From Flavicella sediminum (GTDB taxonomy: Bacteria > Bacteroidota > Bacteroidia > Flavobacteriales > Flavobacteriaceae): a stretch of 64,000 bases of DNA. The translations under genes and the position numbers were made by a program. The notes under the pieces were generated by a model. The model was not told the origin of the DNA, did no database searches, and saw only the letters and a program-made list of their open reading frames with translations. Positions within the stretch are counted from its first letter, which is position 1. The number at the start of each line of letters is the position of its first letter. The stretch spans positions 837,546 to 901,545 of the forward strand of contig NZ_VDET01000002.1 in the NCBI RefSeq assembly GCF_006381105.1, written 5' to 3'. This document shows, one piece after another, positions 18,857-26,932 of this stretch.

Positions 18857-18890
18857 AGGGGAAAATCGACTTATAATAAGGGGTATATCG
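18857..18890 (-). promoter_or_regulatory. 22-bp-spaced direct repeat upstream of the DUF1592 operon (putative HTCS operator)
   Basis: Two copies of AGGGGnAnATCG-like sequence lie at 18857-18868 and 18879-18890, matching at 10 of 12 positions. They start 22 bp apart, about two helical turns. They sit 115-150 bp upstream of the DUF1592 gene and just past the end of the HTCS gene. AraC-type DNA-binding domains usually read direct repeats with about this spacing, so the HTCS encoded next door is the natural candidate. Assignment is inference from spacing and position. Confidence 0.45.
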
Positions 18891-18905
18891 TGCAAAGCCC
18901 TTATT

Positions 18906-21900
18906 TTAAAGGCTTTTTCGATATTCTGTAGGCGTAACCGAATATTTCTTTTTAAACAATTCTCTGAAATATTTTACATCATTGTACCCCAACATAAAGG
19001 TTATTTCGTTAAATGAATAGCTGCTTTTTGAAAGTAACTCTGCCGCCTTTGTCAGCTTTACAGAAGTAATTAATTCATTAACGGTCATTCCTGTTAACTG
19101 GGTTGTTTTTTTATACAAGGAACTTTTAGACATGTTCATTTTAGCAGTAAGTATAGAAATGTCTAATTTATTTTCAATAAAATTCTCCTCAATCACATGC
19201 ATTAAATTTTTCAAAAACAAGGTTCCTGAAGATTCAATATCTGTGGTTTGTGGGGTTAAATTTATCTCTCTTTGAAACCATTCTTTTGTTTGATTGATGG
19301 TTGCCAATTGATTTTTTATTTTCAACAACAAACTCTCCGTTTTAAACGGCTTGGTAATATAATCATTGACACCGCTATCCAATACTTCAATTTCATTTTT
19401 ACCCGAAGCGGTAATAATGATTGTCGGAATATGAGAAGTTCGAATATCTTCTTTAATTTTTTTACACAATTCCAAACCATTTAGTTCAGGCATCATTAAA
19501 TCGGTCAACACAATATCAGGCATTTTATTTAACACTATTTCCAAAGCTCTTTTTCCATTATTGGCTACGAATAATTTGTACTTACTTGCCAATTCATAGG
19601 TCAAATATTTCCGTAATTCATCATCGTCTTCTGCTATTAAAATACTGTGTTGAAACTCTTTTTTCTCTTCAATTTTATCAAATGTACCCTCTACTTTTTC
19701 TTCCTCACTTGGCAATGATATCAAAACCTTCGTTCCTTTATTTTGTTCACTTTCTATCACAACAGACCCTTCATGGGCTTCTATATATTCTTTAACAATA
19801 GACAAACCAATTCCTTGTCCTTGTACTTCTGAGTCGGACTGAAAGAATCTTGAAAATATCTTTTTAAGTTTGTCTCTTCGAATGCCTTTTCCCGTATCTT
19901 CAATAATTAGTTTCACGGATTGGTTTTCCTTTTCATGAATAATTTTCACGATGATTTTACCTCCGTTGGGTGTATTTTTAAAGGAGTTGGATATAATATT
20001 AAAAAAGACTCTTTCAATTTTTTCTTTATCTATATACAAAGGCAAATTTTCACTGTCTACATCAAAAATCAAATCAATATTTTTTTGATCGGCTTGAAAT
20101 TTAAAGTTATGAACCAATGTGCGAATAAAACGAACAAATTCTATTTTTTGAATGTTTAAAGTCAACTCTCCTGTATGAATGGTACTGAAATTCAATACTT
20201 GATTGACCAATTTCACCAGTCTATTGGCGTTGTTAGAAGCCGTTTCTAATAAAAACTGTTTCTCTTCAGTAGGAAGTGTATTCCGTAATATTTTTTCCAA
20301 GGGTTCTTTTACCATGGTCAATGGCGTTTTCAAATCGTGCGAAATATTGGTAAAGAATTTAATTTTCTCTTGGTCTGTTTCTCTTAATTTTTTCTCCAAA
20401 TTCAACTGCAAATTCATTGCTTTTTTACGTGTTTGTCGAATAATTGTAAATCGGATACTTAAAAACAAAGAAGCAGCCACCAAAGTTCCACTTAGAAAAA
20501 CAAACCACCAAGTTAGCCAAAACGGAGGATTGATAAAAAACACCAAGCGTTGAATTTCAGAATTCCATTTACCATCTTCATTGGTACATTGCAGCAGCAG
20601 TTGGTAATTCCCGACCGCTAAATTATTTAAAGTAAAGGTGGGTGAATTGACAAAATTTACTATCCAACCTTTTTCAGAATTTTCAAGTTTGTATCTGTAT
20701 TTTACTGCGCTAGGAGAAATATAATTGGGCACAGAAATTTGGAAGGTTAAATTGTTTTGATAATGATTTAAATGCCTAAGATCCTTATTTGTTTTTCCAC
20801 TAACTCCGTTCACCTCAATATCTTCAATAAAAACCTTGTATTTGTAGGTACTTGGGTTGAAGGTTTTAGGATTGAAGGAAACCAGACCGTTGTTTAGTCC
20901 AAAATACAATTCACCTTCTTTAGAATAATAAGCCGACCTACCCGTAATTCTATTCGACAAGAAGCCAAATCCTTTGTAGTAGGTAGAAAAATTCTCAGAA
21001 TTTTGATCAAATCTATTGACACCGTTATGTGTACCAAACCACAAAACATCTTCATTTTCAGCTACAATACTAGTTACATAATTATTTGAAAGTCCTTGAT
21101 GTGTGGTGTAATTTTTTTGAACGATGTATTCCTTTTTTTCTTTATTATAACTTAATTTACTAATTCCAGAAGCCGTTGCTGCCCAAACAAACTCACCAGA
21201 CTTATACATCATTTGAACGGTGTTACTTCCCAAGTTTTTAGACCTATTGATGTTTTTAACCCCAATTGATTCATGATTTTCATCCAAAAGAATTTGAAAC
21301 ATTCCTTTATGAATGGCATTGGTTAAAATCACATTATTTTCGGCGTCGTAACAAATAAAATCAACAGTACTCCAACCTATAACATTATCAAATCGTGGCT
21401 CCTTTTCAGAAAAATCTACACGAAACAAACCGCCATAAGTACCAATCCAATAAATATTTTCTTTGGTTCTAACCACAGCATTCACTTGGTGTTTTTTTTC
21501 ACCTATTGGTTGAATTTGTGTGATTGTGTTTTCTTTTGAAGCAGTAAAATCCAATTGAAACAAACCTTGTTTGGCACCTATATAAAATAAGGAATCAGAA
21601 ATTTTATTGATAAATCTTATTTCCTTCTTAGGCAAAAAGACTTCACGTTCGCCTGTCTCAAAATTTTCTCTTAGCAAACCATCTTCAACTGTACCAATAA
21701 GCATAGCTCCTGAATAATCTTGAGAAATAACTTTTCTATTTTTTTGGGTGAATGTTTCATGAAAATTGGAATCGTAAAATTGATTTCCACGGAAATTTAT
21801 TTTAATCAAATCTTTGCTAGTTACAAGCCATAAATTATCTTGTTGATCTATAAAAGATTCGTAATTCATAACAAACCCTCTATTCATATGCAATTTATGA

Positions 21901-22772
21901 AGTATTTTTTCAGACTCATTAAAATCGAAATAATACATATTATGGCCAGAAGTAATCCACAAACGGTTTCTTTTTTTATCGAATTCTAACCAACGAATTC
22001 CGGCTGGCAATTTATAGTACAACTCCCACTTTTTCGTTTTAAAATCAAAACGTTGCAAACTTTTTGAACCGTTTCCTATCCAAGTATTGTAATTATCATC
22101 AACGGTAATACTTGAAGCCCGAACAGGCATATCAACTTCTATTATTTTTTTTTCTTTTTTAGCATCAAAAATCACCATATATGTGCTCGTTACAAACCAC
22201 GCCATATGATCTTTGCTATGCCCTAATCTTGTTCCGCCATTCACATCTGACAGTGGAATAGGAACAATATGTTGAAAATCTAATTTTTTTAAATGAAAAT
22301 AATAAGGGGCATCTCCACGACCTACAAACAATTTATTTTCACAAATCGTCATACTATTAACATTTGAGGCTTCTTTGTCGTTTTTAAATTTTATATACTG
22401 CAAATTTTTTGATTCTACCAGATAGCAATACAGCAAATTATCTTTGGTAATCAACCAAATTCTTCCAAAATGATCAAACTCAATTTTTTTTATCCCTCGC
22501 AAAGGAAAATCAGGATTGTTATTGATAAAAGCATGTTGTATATAACGATACCCATCAAATCGGAAAAGCCCGTCTTCGGAAGTAAACCAAATAAATCCTT
22601 TTTGATCTTGTCGTACTCTGGAAACCGTAGTGGTGGGTAAATCGGTTGTTTCAAAAAGAGAGGTATAGTCGAATTGTGCAAAAAAACACGTAGGAATAAA
22701 CAAAAGCAAGAGCGTGAAATTAAATAAATTCACGCCCTTTTTTATATTCTTTGTTTTAGTTTTAGTTCTCAA
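18906..22772 (-). CDS. hybrid two-component system regulator (HTCS)
   Basis: A ~1288-residue one-protein sensor/regulator. After a signal peptide (FTLLLLFIPTCFFAQ) comes a large two-propeller periplasmic sensor of ligand-binding repeats (FIWFTSEDGLFRFDG, WIGTYGGLFRVD, LWFGTHNGVNRFDQ). It continues with a Y_Y_Y domain (~680-765), one membrane helix (~770-795), HisKA with H-box NISHDLKTPLT (His ~811), HATPase (IEDTGKGI, GQGIGLSIVK), a receiver domain (LIAEDDDELR, phospho-Asp in VLTDLMMP, ~1090) and a C-terminal AraC HTH. No ATG exists in frame before the signal peptide: the start is TTG at 22770-22772 or GTG at 22731-22733. It probably binds an oligosaccharide intermediate and activates the locus. 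Confidence 0.92.
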   Translation of the reverse strand: MRTKTKTKNIKKGVNLFNFTLLLLFIPTCFFAQFDYTSLFETTDLPTTTVSRVRQDQKGFIWFTSEDGLFRFDGYRYIQHAFINNNPDFPLRGIKKIEFDHFGRIWLITKDNLLYCYLVESKNLQYIKFKNDKEASNVNSMTICENKLFVGRGDAPYYFHLKKLDFQHIVPIPLSDVNGGTRLGHSKDHMAWFVTSTYMVIFDAKKEKKIIEVDMPVRASSITVDDNYNTWIGNGSKSLQRFDFKTKKWELYYKLPAGIRWLEFDKKRNRLWITSGHNMYYFDFNESEKILHKLHMNRGFVMNYESFIDQQDNLWLVTSKDLIKINFRGNQFYDSNFHETFTQKNRKVISQDYSGAMLIGTVEDGLLRENFETGEREVFLPKKEIRFINKISDSLFYIGAKQGLFQLDFTASKENTITQIQPIGEKKHQVNAVVRTKENIYWIGTYGGLFRVDFSEKEPRFDNVIGWSTVDFICYDAENNVILTNAIHKGMFQILLDENHESIGVKNINRSKNLGSNTVQMMYKSGEFVWAATASGISKLSYNKEKKEYIVQKNYTTHQGLSNNYVTSIVAENEDVLWFGTHNGVNRFDQNSENFSTYYKGFGFLSNRITGRSAYYSKEGELYFGLNNGLVSFNPKTFNPSTYKYKVFIEDIEVNGVSGKTNKDLRHLNHYQNNLTFQISVPNYISPSAVKYRYKLENSEKGWIVNFVNSPTFTLNNLAVGNYQLLLQCTNEDGKWNSEIQRLVFFINPPFWLTWWFVFLSGTLVAASLFLSIRFTIIRQTRKKAMNLQLNLEKKLRETDQEKIKFFTNISHDLKTPLTMVKEPLEKILRNTLPTEEKQFLLETASNNANRLVKLVNQVLNFSTIHTGELTLNIQKIEFVRFIRTLVHNFKFQADQKNIDLIFDVDSENLPLYIDKEKIERVFFNIISNSFKNTPNGGKIIVKIIHEKENQSVKLIIEDTGKGIRRDKLKKIFSRFFQSDSEVQGQGIGLSIVKEYIEAHEGSVVIESEQNKGTKVLISLPSEEEKVEGTFDKIEEKKEFQHSILIAEDDDELRKYLTYELASKYKLFVANNGKRALEIVLNKMPDIVLTDLMMPELNGLELCKKIKEDIRTSHIPTIIITASGKNEIEVLDSGVNDYITKPFKTESLLLKIKNQLATINQTKEWFQREINLTPQTTDIESSGTLFLKNLMHVIEENFIENKLDISILTAKMNMSKSSLYKKTTQLTGMTVNELITSVKLTKAAELLSKSSYSFNEITFMLGYNDVKYFRELFKKKYSVTPTEYRKSL

Positions 22773-23009
22773 CTGCTTCCAATATTTATCCTATTATTTT
22801 GGGATTGTAATATACAAATTATGTGATGAATACAGATCACAACTTGTTCTTCTATAAAATTGACTAACATTACTGAAAAAAGCGAAAAAATTAAGTATTT
22901 CTTTTTAACACCTAACTTTTTCTTGAGCCACCATTCGACTCCGCTCAGGGAGACATATTCATAATAATTAATTATATAGACGCACCTATTTACTTCAATA
23001 TTTAGCAAA
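22773..23009. other. intergenic region upstream of the HTCS
   Basis: A 237-bp gap expected to hold the HTCS promoter. It contains the repeat-like element at 22927-22955. A short frame across it (22769-23017) has no coding character and overlaps the repeat. I see no clear terminator for the small membrane-protein gene upstream. Confidence 0.4.
22927..22955. repeat. probable dispersed intergenic repeat element
   Basis: The stretch reads ..CATTCGACTCCGCTCAGGGA.. on plus; its minus strand contains CCTGAGCGGAGTCGAATGG. From memory, near-identical sequences recur in intergenic regions of many Flavobacteriia genomes. It contains a short self-complementary core (CTCC/GGAG). Only one copy is visible here, so the repeat status rests on recalled knowledge and needs a genome-wide count. 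Confidence 0.4.
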
Positions 23010-23408
23010 TTATGCAATCATAAAAAACACTGATAACAGCAAACAAATTAAGACCGGCAATGATACAGACATTATTTCCGCTACTAAATGTTTTCGATCC
23101 AAATAAAACTTCCATAAAATTAATAAAAATGAAAAAGGTGCTCCAACCATTAAAAACAAGAGGTTAGCGGCATTATTTCCTTTATCTAATACTGCATCAA
23201 AAAACTCAAATCCCACGGCATGAGCTATCATATACGTAATAACACAAATAGAAAAATTTACTGCATCTATTTGTGGTTTTAACAAAAATAACAGGACGGT
23301 GAATACAATTTCCAAAGAAAAAATGACTCTAAAATTCGCATAATAAAGAGAAACTAGAACTGACAAGGGTATTAATAAAACAACAAGTATTCTTTGAGAA
23401 TTTTTCAT
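23010..23408 (-). CDS. small hypothetical membrane protein
   Basis: 132 residues with about four to five hydrophobic helices (VVLLIPLSVLVSLYY, IVFTVLLFLL, ICVITYMIAHAVGFEFF, LLFLMVGAPFSFLLILW, VLICLLLSVFFMI). No motif I recognise. It lies 14 bp after the interrupted gene at 23423-23962 and was probably co-transcribed with it. Both are unrelated in composition to the surrounding sugar genes and look like an accessory insertion between the two halves of the polysaccharide locus. Start at ATG 23406-23408. Confidence 0.6.
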   Translation of the reverse strand: MKNSQRILVVLLIPLSVLVSLYYANFRVIFSLEIVFTVLLFLLKPQIDAVNFSICVITYMIAHAVGFEFFDAVLDKGNNAANLLFLMVGAPFSFLLILWKFYLDRKHLVAEIMSVSLPVLICLLLSVFFMIA

Positions 23409-23422
23409 TTTTTTTCAAAGCT

Positions 23423-23962
23423 CTAATTGGAATATTTTTTTTTATCAACATGCTTTTCAAAGATGTCTTCTATATTTAAACCCGCATAAGCAAGAATCAA
23501 CTCACAGGTTTTCAAAAAGGGAACAAGTTTTCTTTCCACTGTATCATATGTAGGACCAAATATACTATAGGTTATCGAATTAGAACTATCACCAAACGAA
23601 AGGGTTGTATTATATCCATCAATTCCAAGTAGTGACAAATTATTATATAAATCTTCCTGCTTTATAAATTTCACTGACGCAACTATTTTAGAATAATCAA
23701 CTAACGATGCAGTAAATACAGTATCTAACTTCGTGTATTTCCATTGGTCTGAATCATAAAGTGGTACTGATTTAATTTCAACGTTTACCACTTTTTTATT
23801 TAGCCTATTTCTTTTTATTGAAATCTCCACAAAATTATTGGGAATTCTCATTGAATGCCTAACACTTAATTTAATATCTAACCATTCATGTTTGACTTAT
23901 CCAAAGGAATAACCATGCATAAAAAACAATAACACAGGGAATACTAATTTTAATAGCTTCAT
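23423..23962 (-). pseudogene. secreted hypothetical protein interrupted by a stop codon after its signal peptide
   Basis: An open frame of 142 codons runs from an internal ATG at 23849-23851 to 23423. The same reading frame continues upstream through 15 more sense codons to an in-frame TAA at 23897-23899. Before that stop lie 21 codons beginning ATG at 23960-23962 that encode a clean signal peptide (MKLLKLVFPVLLFFMHGYSF). The simplest reading is one exported ~179-residue protein broken by a single nonsense change right after the signal sequence; a sequencing error or translation restart at 23851 without export are alternatives. The mature part is beta-rich with no recognised domain (VNVEIKSVPLYD, YSIFGPTYDTVERKLVPFL). 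Confidence 0.6.
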
Positions 23963-24062
23963 TTTTTTCAAAAATATCATTAGTCATGAGTTTTGTAAAA
24001 ATGCAATTTTATACCAAAAGAAGCGAAGATTTAGCGATTTGTTTTCGAAATATTAGTTGAAC

Positions 24063-25190
24063 TTATTTTTCATTTTTAACAAGTTCCTCCATGTATTTAT
24101 CAAAAGCAACACCATCAAAAGGCACAATAACTATTTTACTGGCATGCTTATCATTTCCTCTATCTTTTCCTTTTCCAACATCTATTACCGAAAACATAAA
24201 ATGAGTTACATGTCCATTTTCAACAACAGCCCCCGGTCTTTCAATAAATTGCCAGTCGTTAATTGTCCCATCTGTATATGTAAATATTTTTGTCTCTTCT
24301 TTTTTAAAAGCGACACCTCTATATGTCCAATTATGAATACCATCTTTTGAAGAAAAATGATGTGACGTTTTGCTAGGCCAATGGTTGTACACTATATGAT
24401 ACATACCTCCACTACACCAAACTGTTGGATCCTCGTTTTTAGTTTGAGGCAATTCCGGATAGTTTTTATAAACTCTATCTGTCATAATTTTGTACGGCCC
24501 TAAAATTCCTTTTTCACTAATCATCACAGCCGTACTTCGTCCTACTAGCATGTATCTCCCATCAGGTCTTAATAAGATTCGAACATTAGACATATGTCCA
24601 TAAGATGCTTGTTTTTTGTTTTGATATTTTGCCAATCCTATTTGAAATCCATTAGGATCTACTTCTATTTTTCCTAATAATTTAAAAGGTCCGTTAGGAG
24701 AATCTGACACAAAAATCTCTCCTTCTGTAATTTCACTAGTCACCACTGCATACCTTCCATCGTGCATCTTTAGCCCCATAACATTATGGCCCATGCTCTC
24801 TTTCCACTGAGGATACACAAATCCTTTGTCGATATAGGGTCCCATAATATGATTGCTTACGGCATGCATTGCTTTTGACCCAAGATGCCAGCCTTCACTA
24901 TGCGAGTATTTTTGATCCCATTTACTGGCATACATATGATACTTGCCTTTTGTGTCCTTTACAATTCCACCATCCCAATAACACCAATTTTCATTTTTAG
25001 AATCTTCCAATCCGTTTGCGATATCTCTTGGCAATACATTTGCATCTCCCCAAATTCCTTGAGAAACTAAAGGCTTTTGTGGCTCCATAGGCAAAAAGAA
25101 ATCTACCAGCGATTTTTTTTGCTGTCCCAACATAGAAAAGGCCACAAATAGGGAAGCAAAAAACACTTTTTTCTTAGTAGCTATTTTCAT
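24063..25190 (-). CDS. five-bladed beta-propeller glycosidase-like protein (GH43/GH117-like fold, family unassigned)
   Basis: A 375-residue exported protein (signal MKIATKKKVFFASLFVAFSM, cleaved near LGQQ). The repeated pattern of short strands with an acidic residue per blade resembles clan GH-F/GH117-type propellers: NWCYWDGGIVKDTKGKYHMYAS, GPYIDKGF, LKMHDGRYAVVTS, VRILLRPDGRYMLVG, NEDPTVWCSGGMYHIVYN and FIERPGAVVENG. The Asp of WDGG, Asp of NEDPTVW and Glu of FIERPG are candidate catalytic residues. Sucrase/GH43-type proteins are sometimes annotated this way. It is separated by a single base from the sulfatase at 25192-26739, implying they act on the same oligosaccharide. In a galactan locus it could be an anhydrogalactosidase, but that is a guess. 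Confidence 0.6.
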   Translation of the reverse strand: MKIATKKKVFFASLFVAFSMLGQQKKSLVDFFLPMEPQKPLVSQGIWGDANVLPRDIANGLEDSKNENWCYWDGGIVKDTKGKYHMYASKWDQKYSHSEGWHLGSKAMHAVSNHIMGPYIDKGFVYPQWKESMGHNVMGLKMHDGRYAVVTSEITEGEIFVSDSPNGPFKLLGKIEVDPNGFQIGLAKYQNKKQASYGHMSNVRILLRPDGRYMLVGRSTAVMISEKGILGPYKIMTDRVYKNYPELPQTKNEDPTVWCSGGMYHIVYNHWPSKTSHHFSSKDGIHNWTYRGVAFKKEETKIFTYTDGTINDWQFIERPGAVVENGHVTHFMFSVIDVGKGKDRGNDKHASKIVIVPFDGVAFDKYMEELVKNEK

Positions 25191-25191
25191 A

Positions 25192-26739
25192 TTACAATTT
25201 TTCTAATTCTTCTTTAACTTTTGAATTTTGATCACCAGACAAGTCCATATACTTATAAATTTCTTTGGCTAATTTTTTTACAACCGCTTTGTATTTTGGA
25301 TCGTCTATATAATTCACAATCTCATTCGGATCTTCTTTAATATCAAACAACCAGGTTTTTTGTTTTGGTAAAACATGTAATTTATATCTTTCAGTAATTG
25401 CCGCATAATGCCCCAATCTTGTAAAAGTCACATCATTCCAATTGGCAGGAAGTTCCTCTTGCAACAAAGGAGTAATATCTCTTCCTGCTACTTTAGGACA
25501 TTTTACCTCCAACATACTTAAAAATGTGGGCATCCAATCGGTATTGTTTGCCGCAAGGTTTACTACTTTTTTACGGGGAATTAATGGGTTTTTATGATTT
25601 CTTCCATGTGCCATTACCATTGGAATTTTGGCAGACGCTTCATGAATAGTTCCTTTATTAGAACGGGCGTGCTCTCCTAACAAATCGCCATGATCTGAAG
25701 AAAACATAATAATGGTATTTTCTAGAATATGTTCATCTTTTAATTTTTGAATAATCCTTCCCACATTGTCGTCAATTAATTTCACCATGCCTAAATACTG
25801 ACGAACATCTTCTTTCATTTTTTCAACATCGTCCGATTTTCCATCTGGCTGTTGCCATTTTTGCAAGCTTTTTTTATGACTTTGTGCATGGTGATATGTC
25901 GAAGGAAGTTCAAGCTCTACGCCTTTTAATAAAATATCATAAGGTGCTCTAACCTCATTAGGCGTATGTGGATCTGGGATACTTACCACATAGAAAAATG
26001 GTTTGTTTTTATTCTCTGCAATAAATTCAACAGTTCTATCTCCCAACCAATCTGTGGTATGTTTTACATTTTTCGATCGATTGTCGGCAAATAAAGGCTG
26101 ACCGTATTTATCCTTTCCAATTAATTTTGGATTTTTTGAAGCTCTATAAGGATTCCCTTTTTCATCAATTCCTTTGTATTTATCATGACCTCCATTAAAC
26201 ATAAATCGTTTGTCTTGAAAACCATAGGTATCTGTTGGCACACCAATTGGATAGGGCGACCACCACTCTTCTTTGTCTTTATTTCCTGAGACACCTCTAC
26301 TTTCTGCCAAATGCCATTTCCCTGCATAACCTGTCATATAGCCCGCATCCGACAAAACATCGGCAATGGTGGTAACTTCTGGTTTTAGGTATTTTCCATC
26401 TCCTTTTTTATTAGAATTGTTAGGAATTCCTAAGGTCATAGGATACATTCCTGTAAACATAGACGCTCTAGAGGATGTACAAACAGCCGCACTGCAATAC
26501 ATTCTGTTAAATATAGTTCCGTATTCGGCCAATGAATCAATATTGGGTGTTTCTACAAAAGCTTTTGGCCCCCAAACAAAAGCTTGTTCAGGACTTAATT
26601 GTTCTCTATAACAGCCTAAAGTTCTAAAGTTGTGTTCATCTGTAATAATCCAAATTACATTAGTCTTTGCTGTTTGCTGCGCTTGTGTATTCTTAAATGA
26701 AAACAAGGCAATTGCCACTATGATTAAACTATTTTTCAT
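25192..26739 (-). CDS. S1 family sulfatase with atypical C-T-S-S-R catalytic motif
   Basis: A 515-residue sulfatase with a signal peptide (LIIVAIALFSFKNTQA). The nucleophile motif reads C87-T-S-S-R91, where the canonical motif is C-x-P/A-x-R; Ser occupies the usual Pro/Ala position. The rest of the active site looks intact: IITDEHNFRTLGCY for metal ligands, RASMFTGMYP after the motif, SSDHGDLLGEH for the second metal site and SNKGTIHEASAKIPM with the usual Lys/His. These features resemble the choline-sulfatase/S1 phosphonate-hydrolase-like branch. Maturation to formylglycine with Ser at position three is plausible but should be verified. Preceded by a 190-bp gap and followed at 1 bp by the propeller glycosidase gene. 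Confidence 0.85.
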   Translation of the reverse strand: MKNSLIIVAIALFSFKNTQAQQTAKTNVIWIITDEHNFRTLGCYREQLSPEQAFVWGPKAFVETPNIDSLAEYGTIFNRMYCSAAVCTSSRASMFTGMYPMTLGIPNNSNKKGDGKYLKPEVTTIADVLSDAGYMTGYAGKWHLAESRGVSGNKDKEEWWSPYPIGVPTDTYGFQDKRFMFNGGHDKYKGIDEKGNPYRASKNPKLIGKDKYGQPLFADNRSKNVKHTTDWLGDRTVEFIAENKNKPFFYVVSIPDPHTPNEVRAPYDILLKGVELELPSTYHHAQSHKKSLQKWQQPDGKSDDVEKMKEDVRQYLGMVKLIDDNVGRIIQKLKDEHILENTIIMFSSDHGDLLGEHARSNKGTIHEASAKIPMVMAHGRNHKNPLIPRKKVVNLAANNTDWMPTFLSMLEVKCPKVAGRDITPLLQEELPANWNDVTFTRLGHYAAITERYKLHVLPKQKTWLFDIKEDPNEIVNYIDDPKYKAVVKKLAKEIYKYMDLSGDQNSKVKEELEKL

Positions 26740-26853
26740 GTATAATTATTTATGCTTCAAATAAAGAACAAACAAAAGTTCCGTGTGTCTTTCAGAATAT
26801 ATATTTCGTCCGTTACTGTTTTTTTAATGTGTAGCTGTGTACAAAAAATAAAA

Positions 26854-26881
26854 AAACCTCCAAATAGATACTTGAAGATTT
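26854..26881 (-). terminator. rho-independent terminator after the GH-A glycosidase gene
   Basis: On the minus strand the RNA can form a 10-bp stem (AAATCTTCAA with TTGGAGGTTT, using G-U pairs) around an 8-nt loop, followed by a U-rich run. It lies about 50 bp beyond the stop of the gene at 26933-29272. It would separate that gene from the sulfatase/propeller pair, which must then have its own promoter in 26740-26853. Confidence 0.55.
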
Positions 26882-26932
26882 TATAAGTTTAGCTGCTAAT
26901 TTCAAGCTATTTATCTTTTGTAAAAATACAAT

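Noticed and set aside
22769-23017. 82-codon minus-strand frame upstream of the HTCS
   Set aside because: It overlaps the HTCS promoter region and the repeat-like element, has unnatural composition and no domain or signal.
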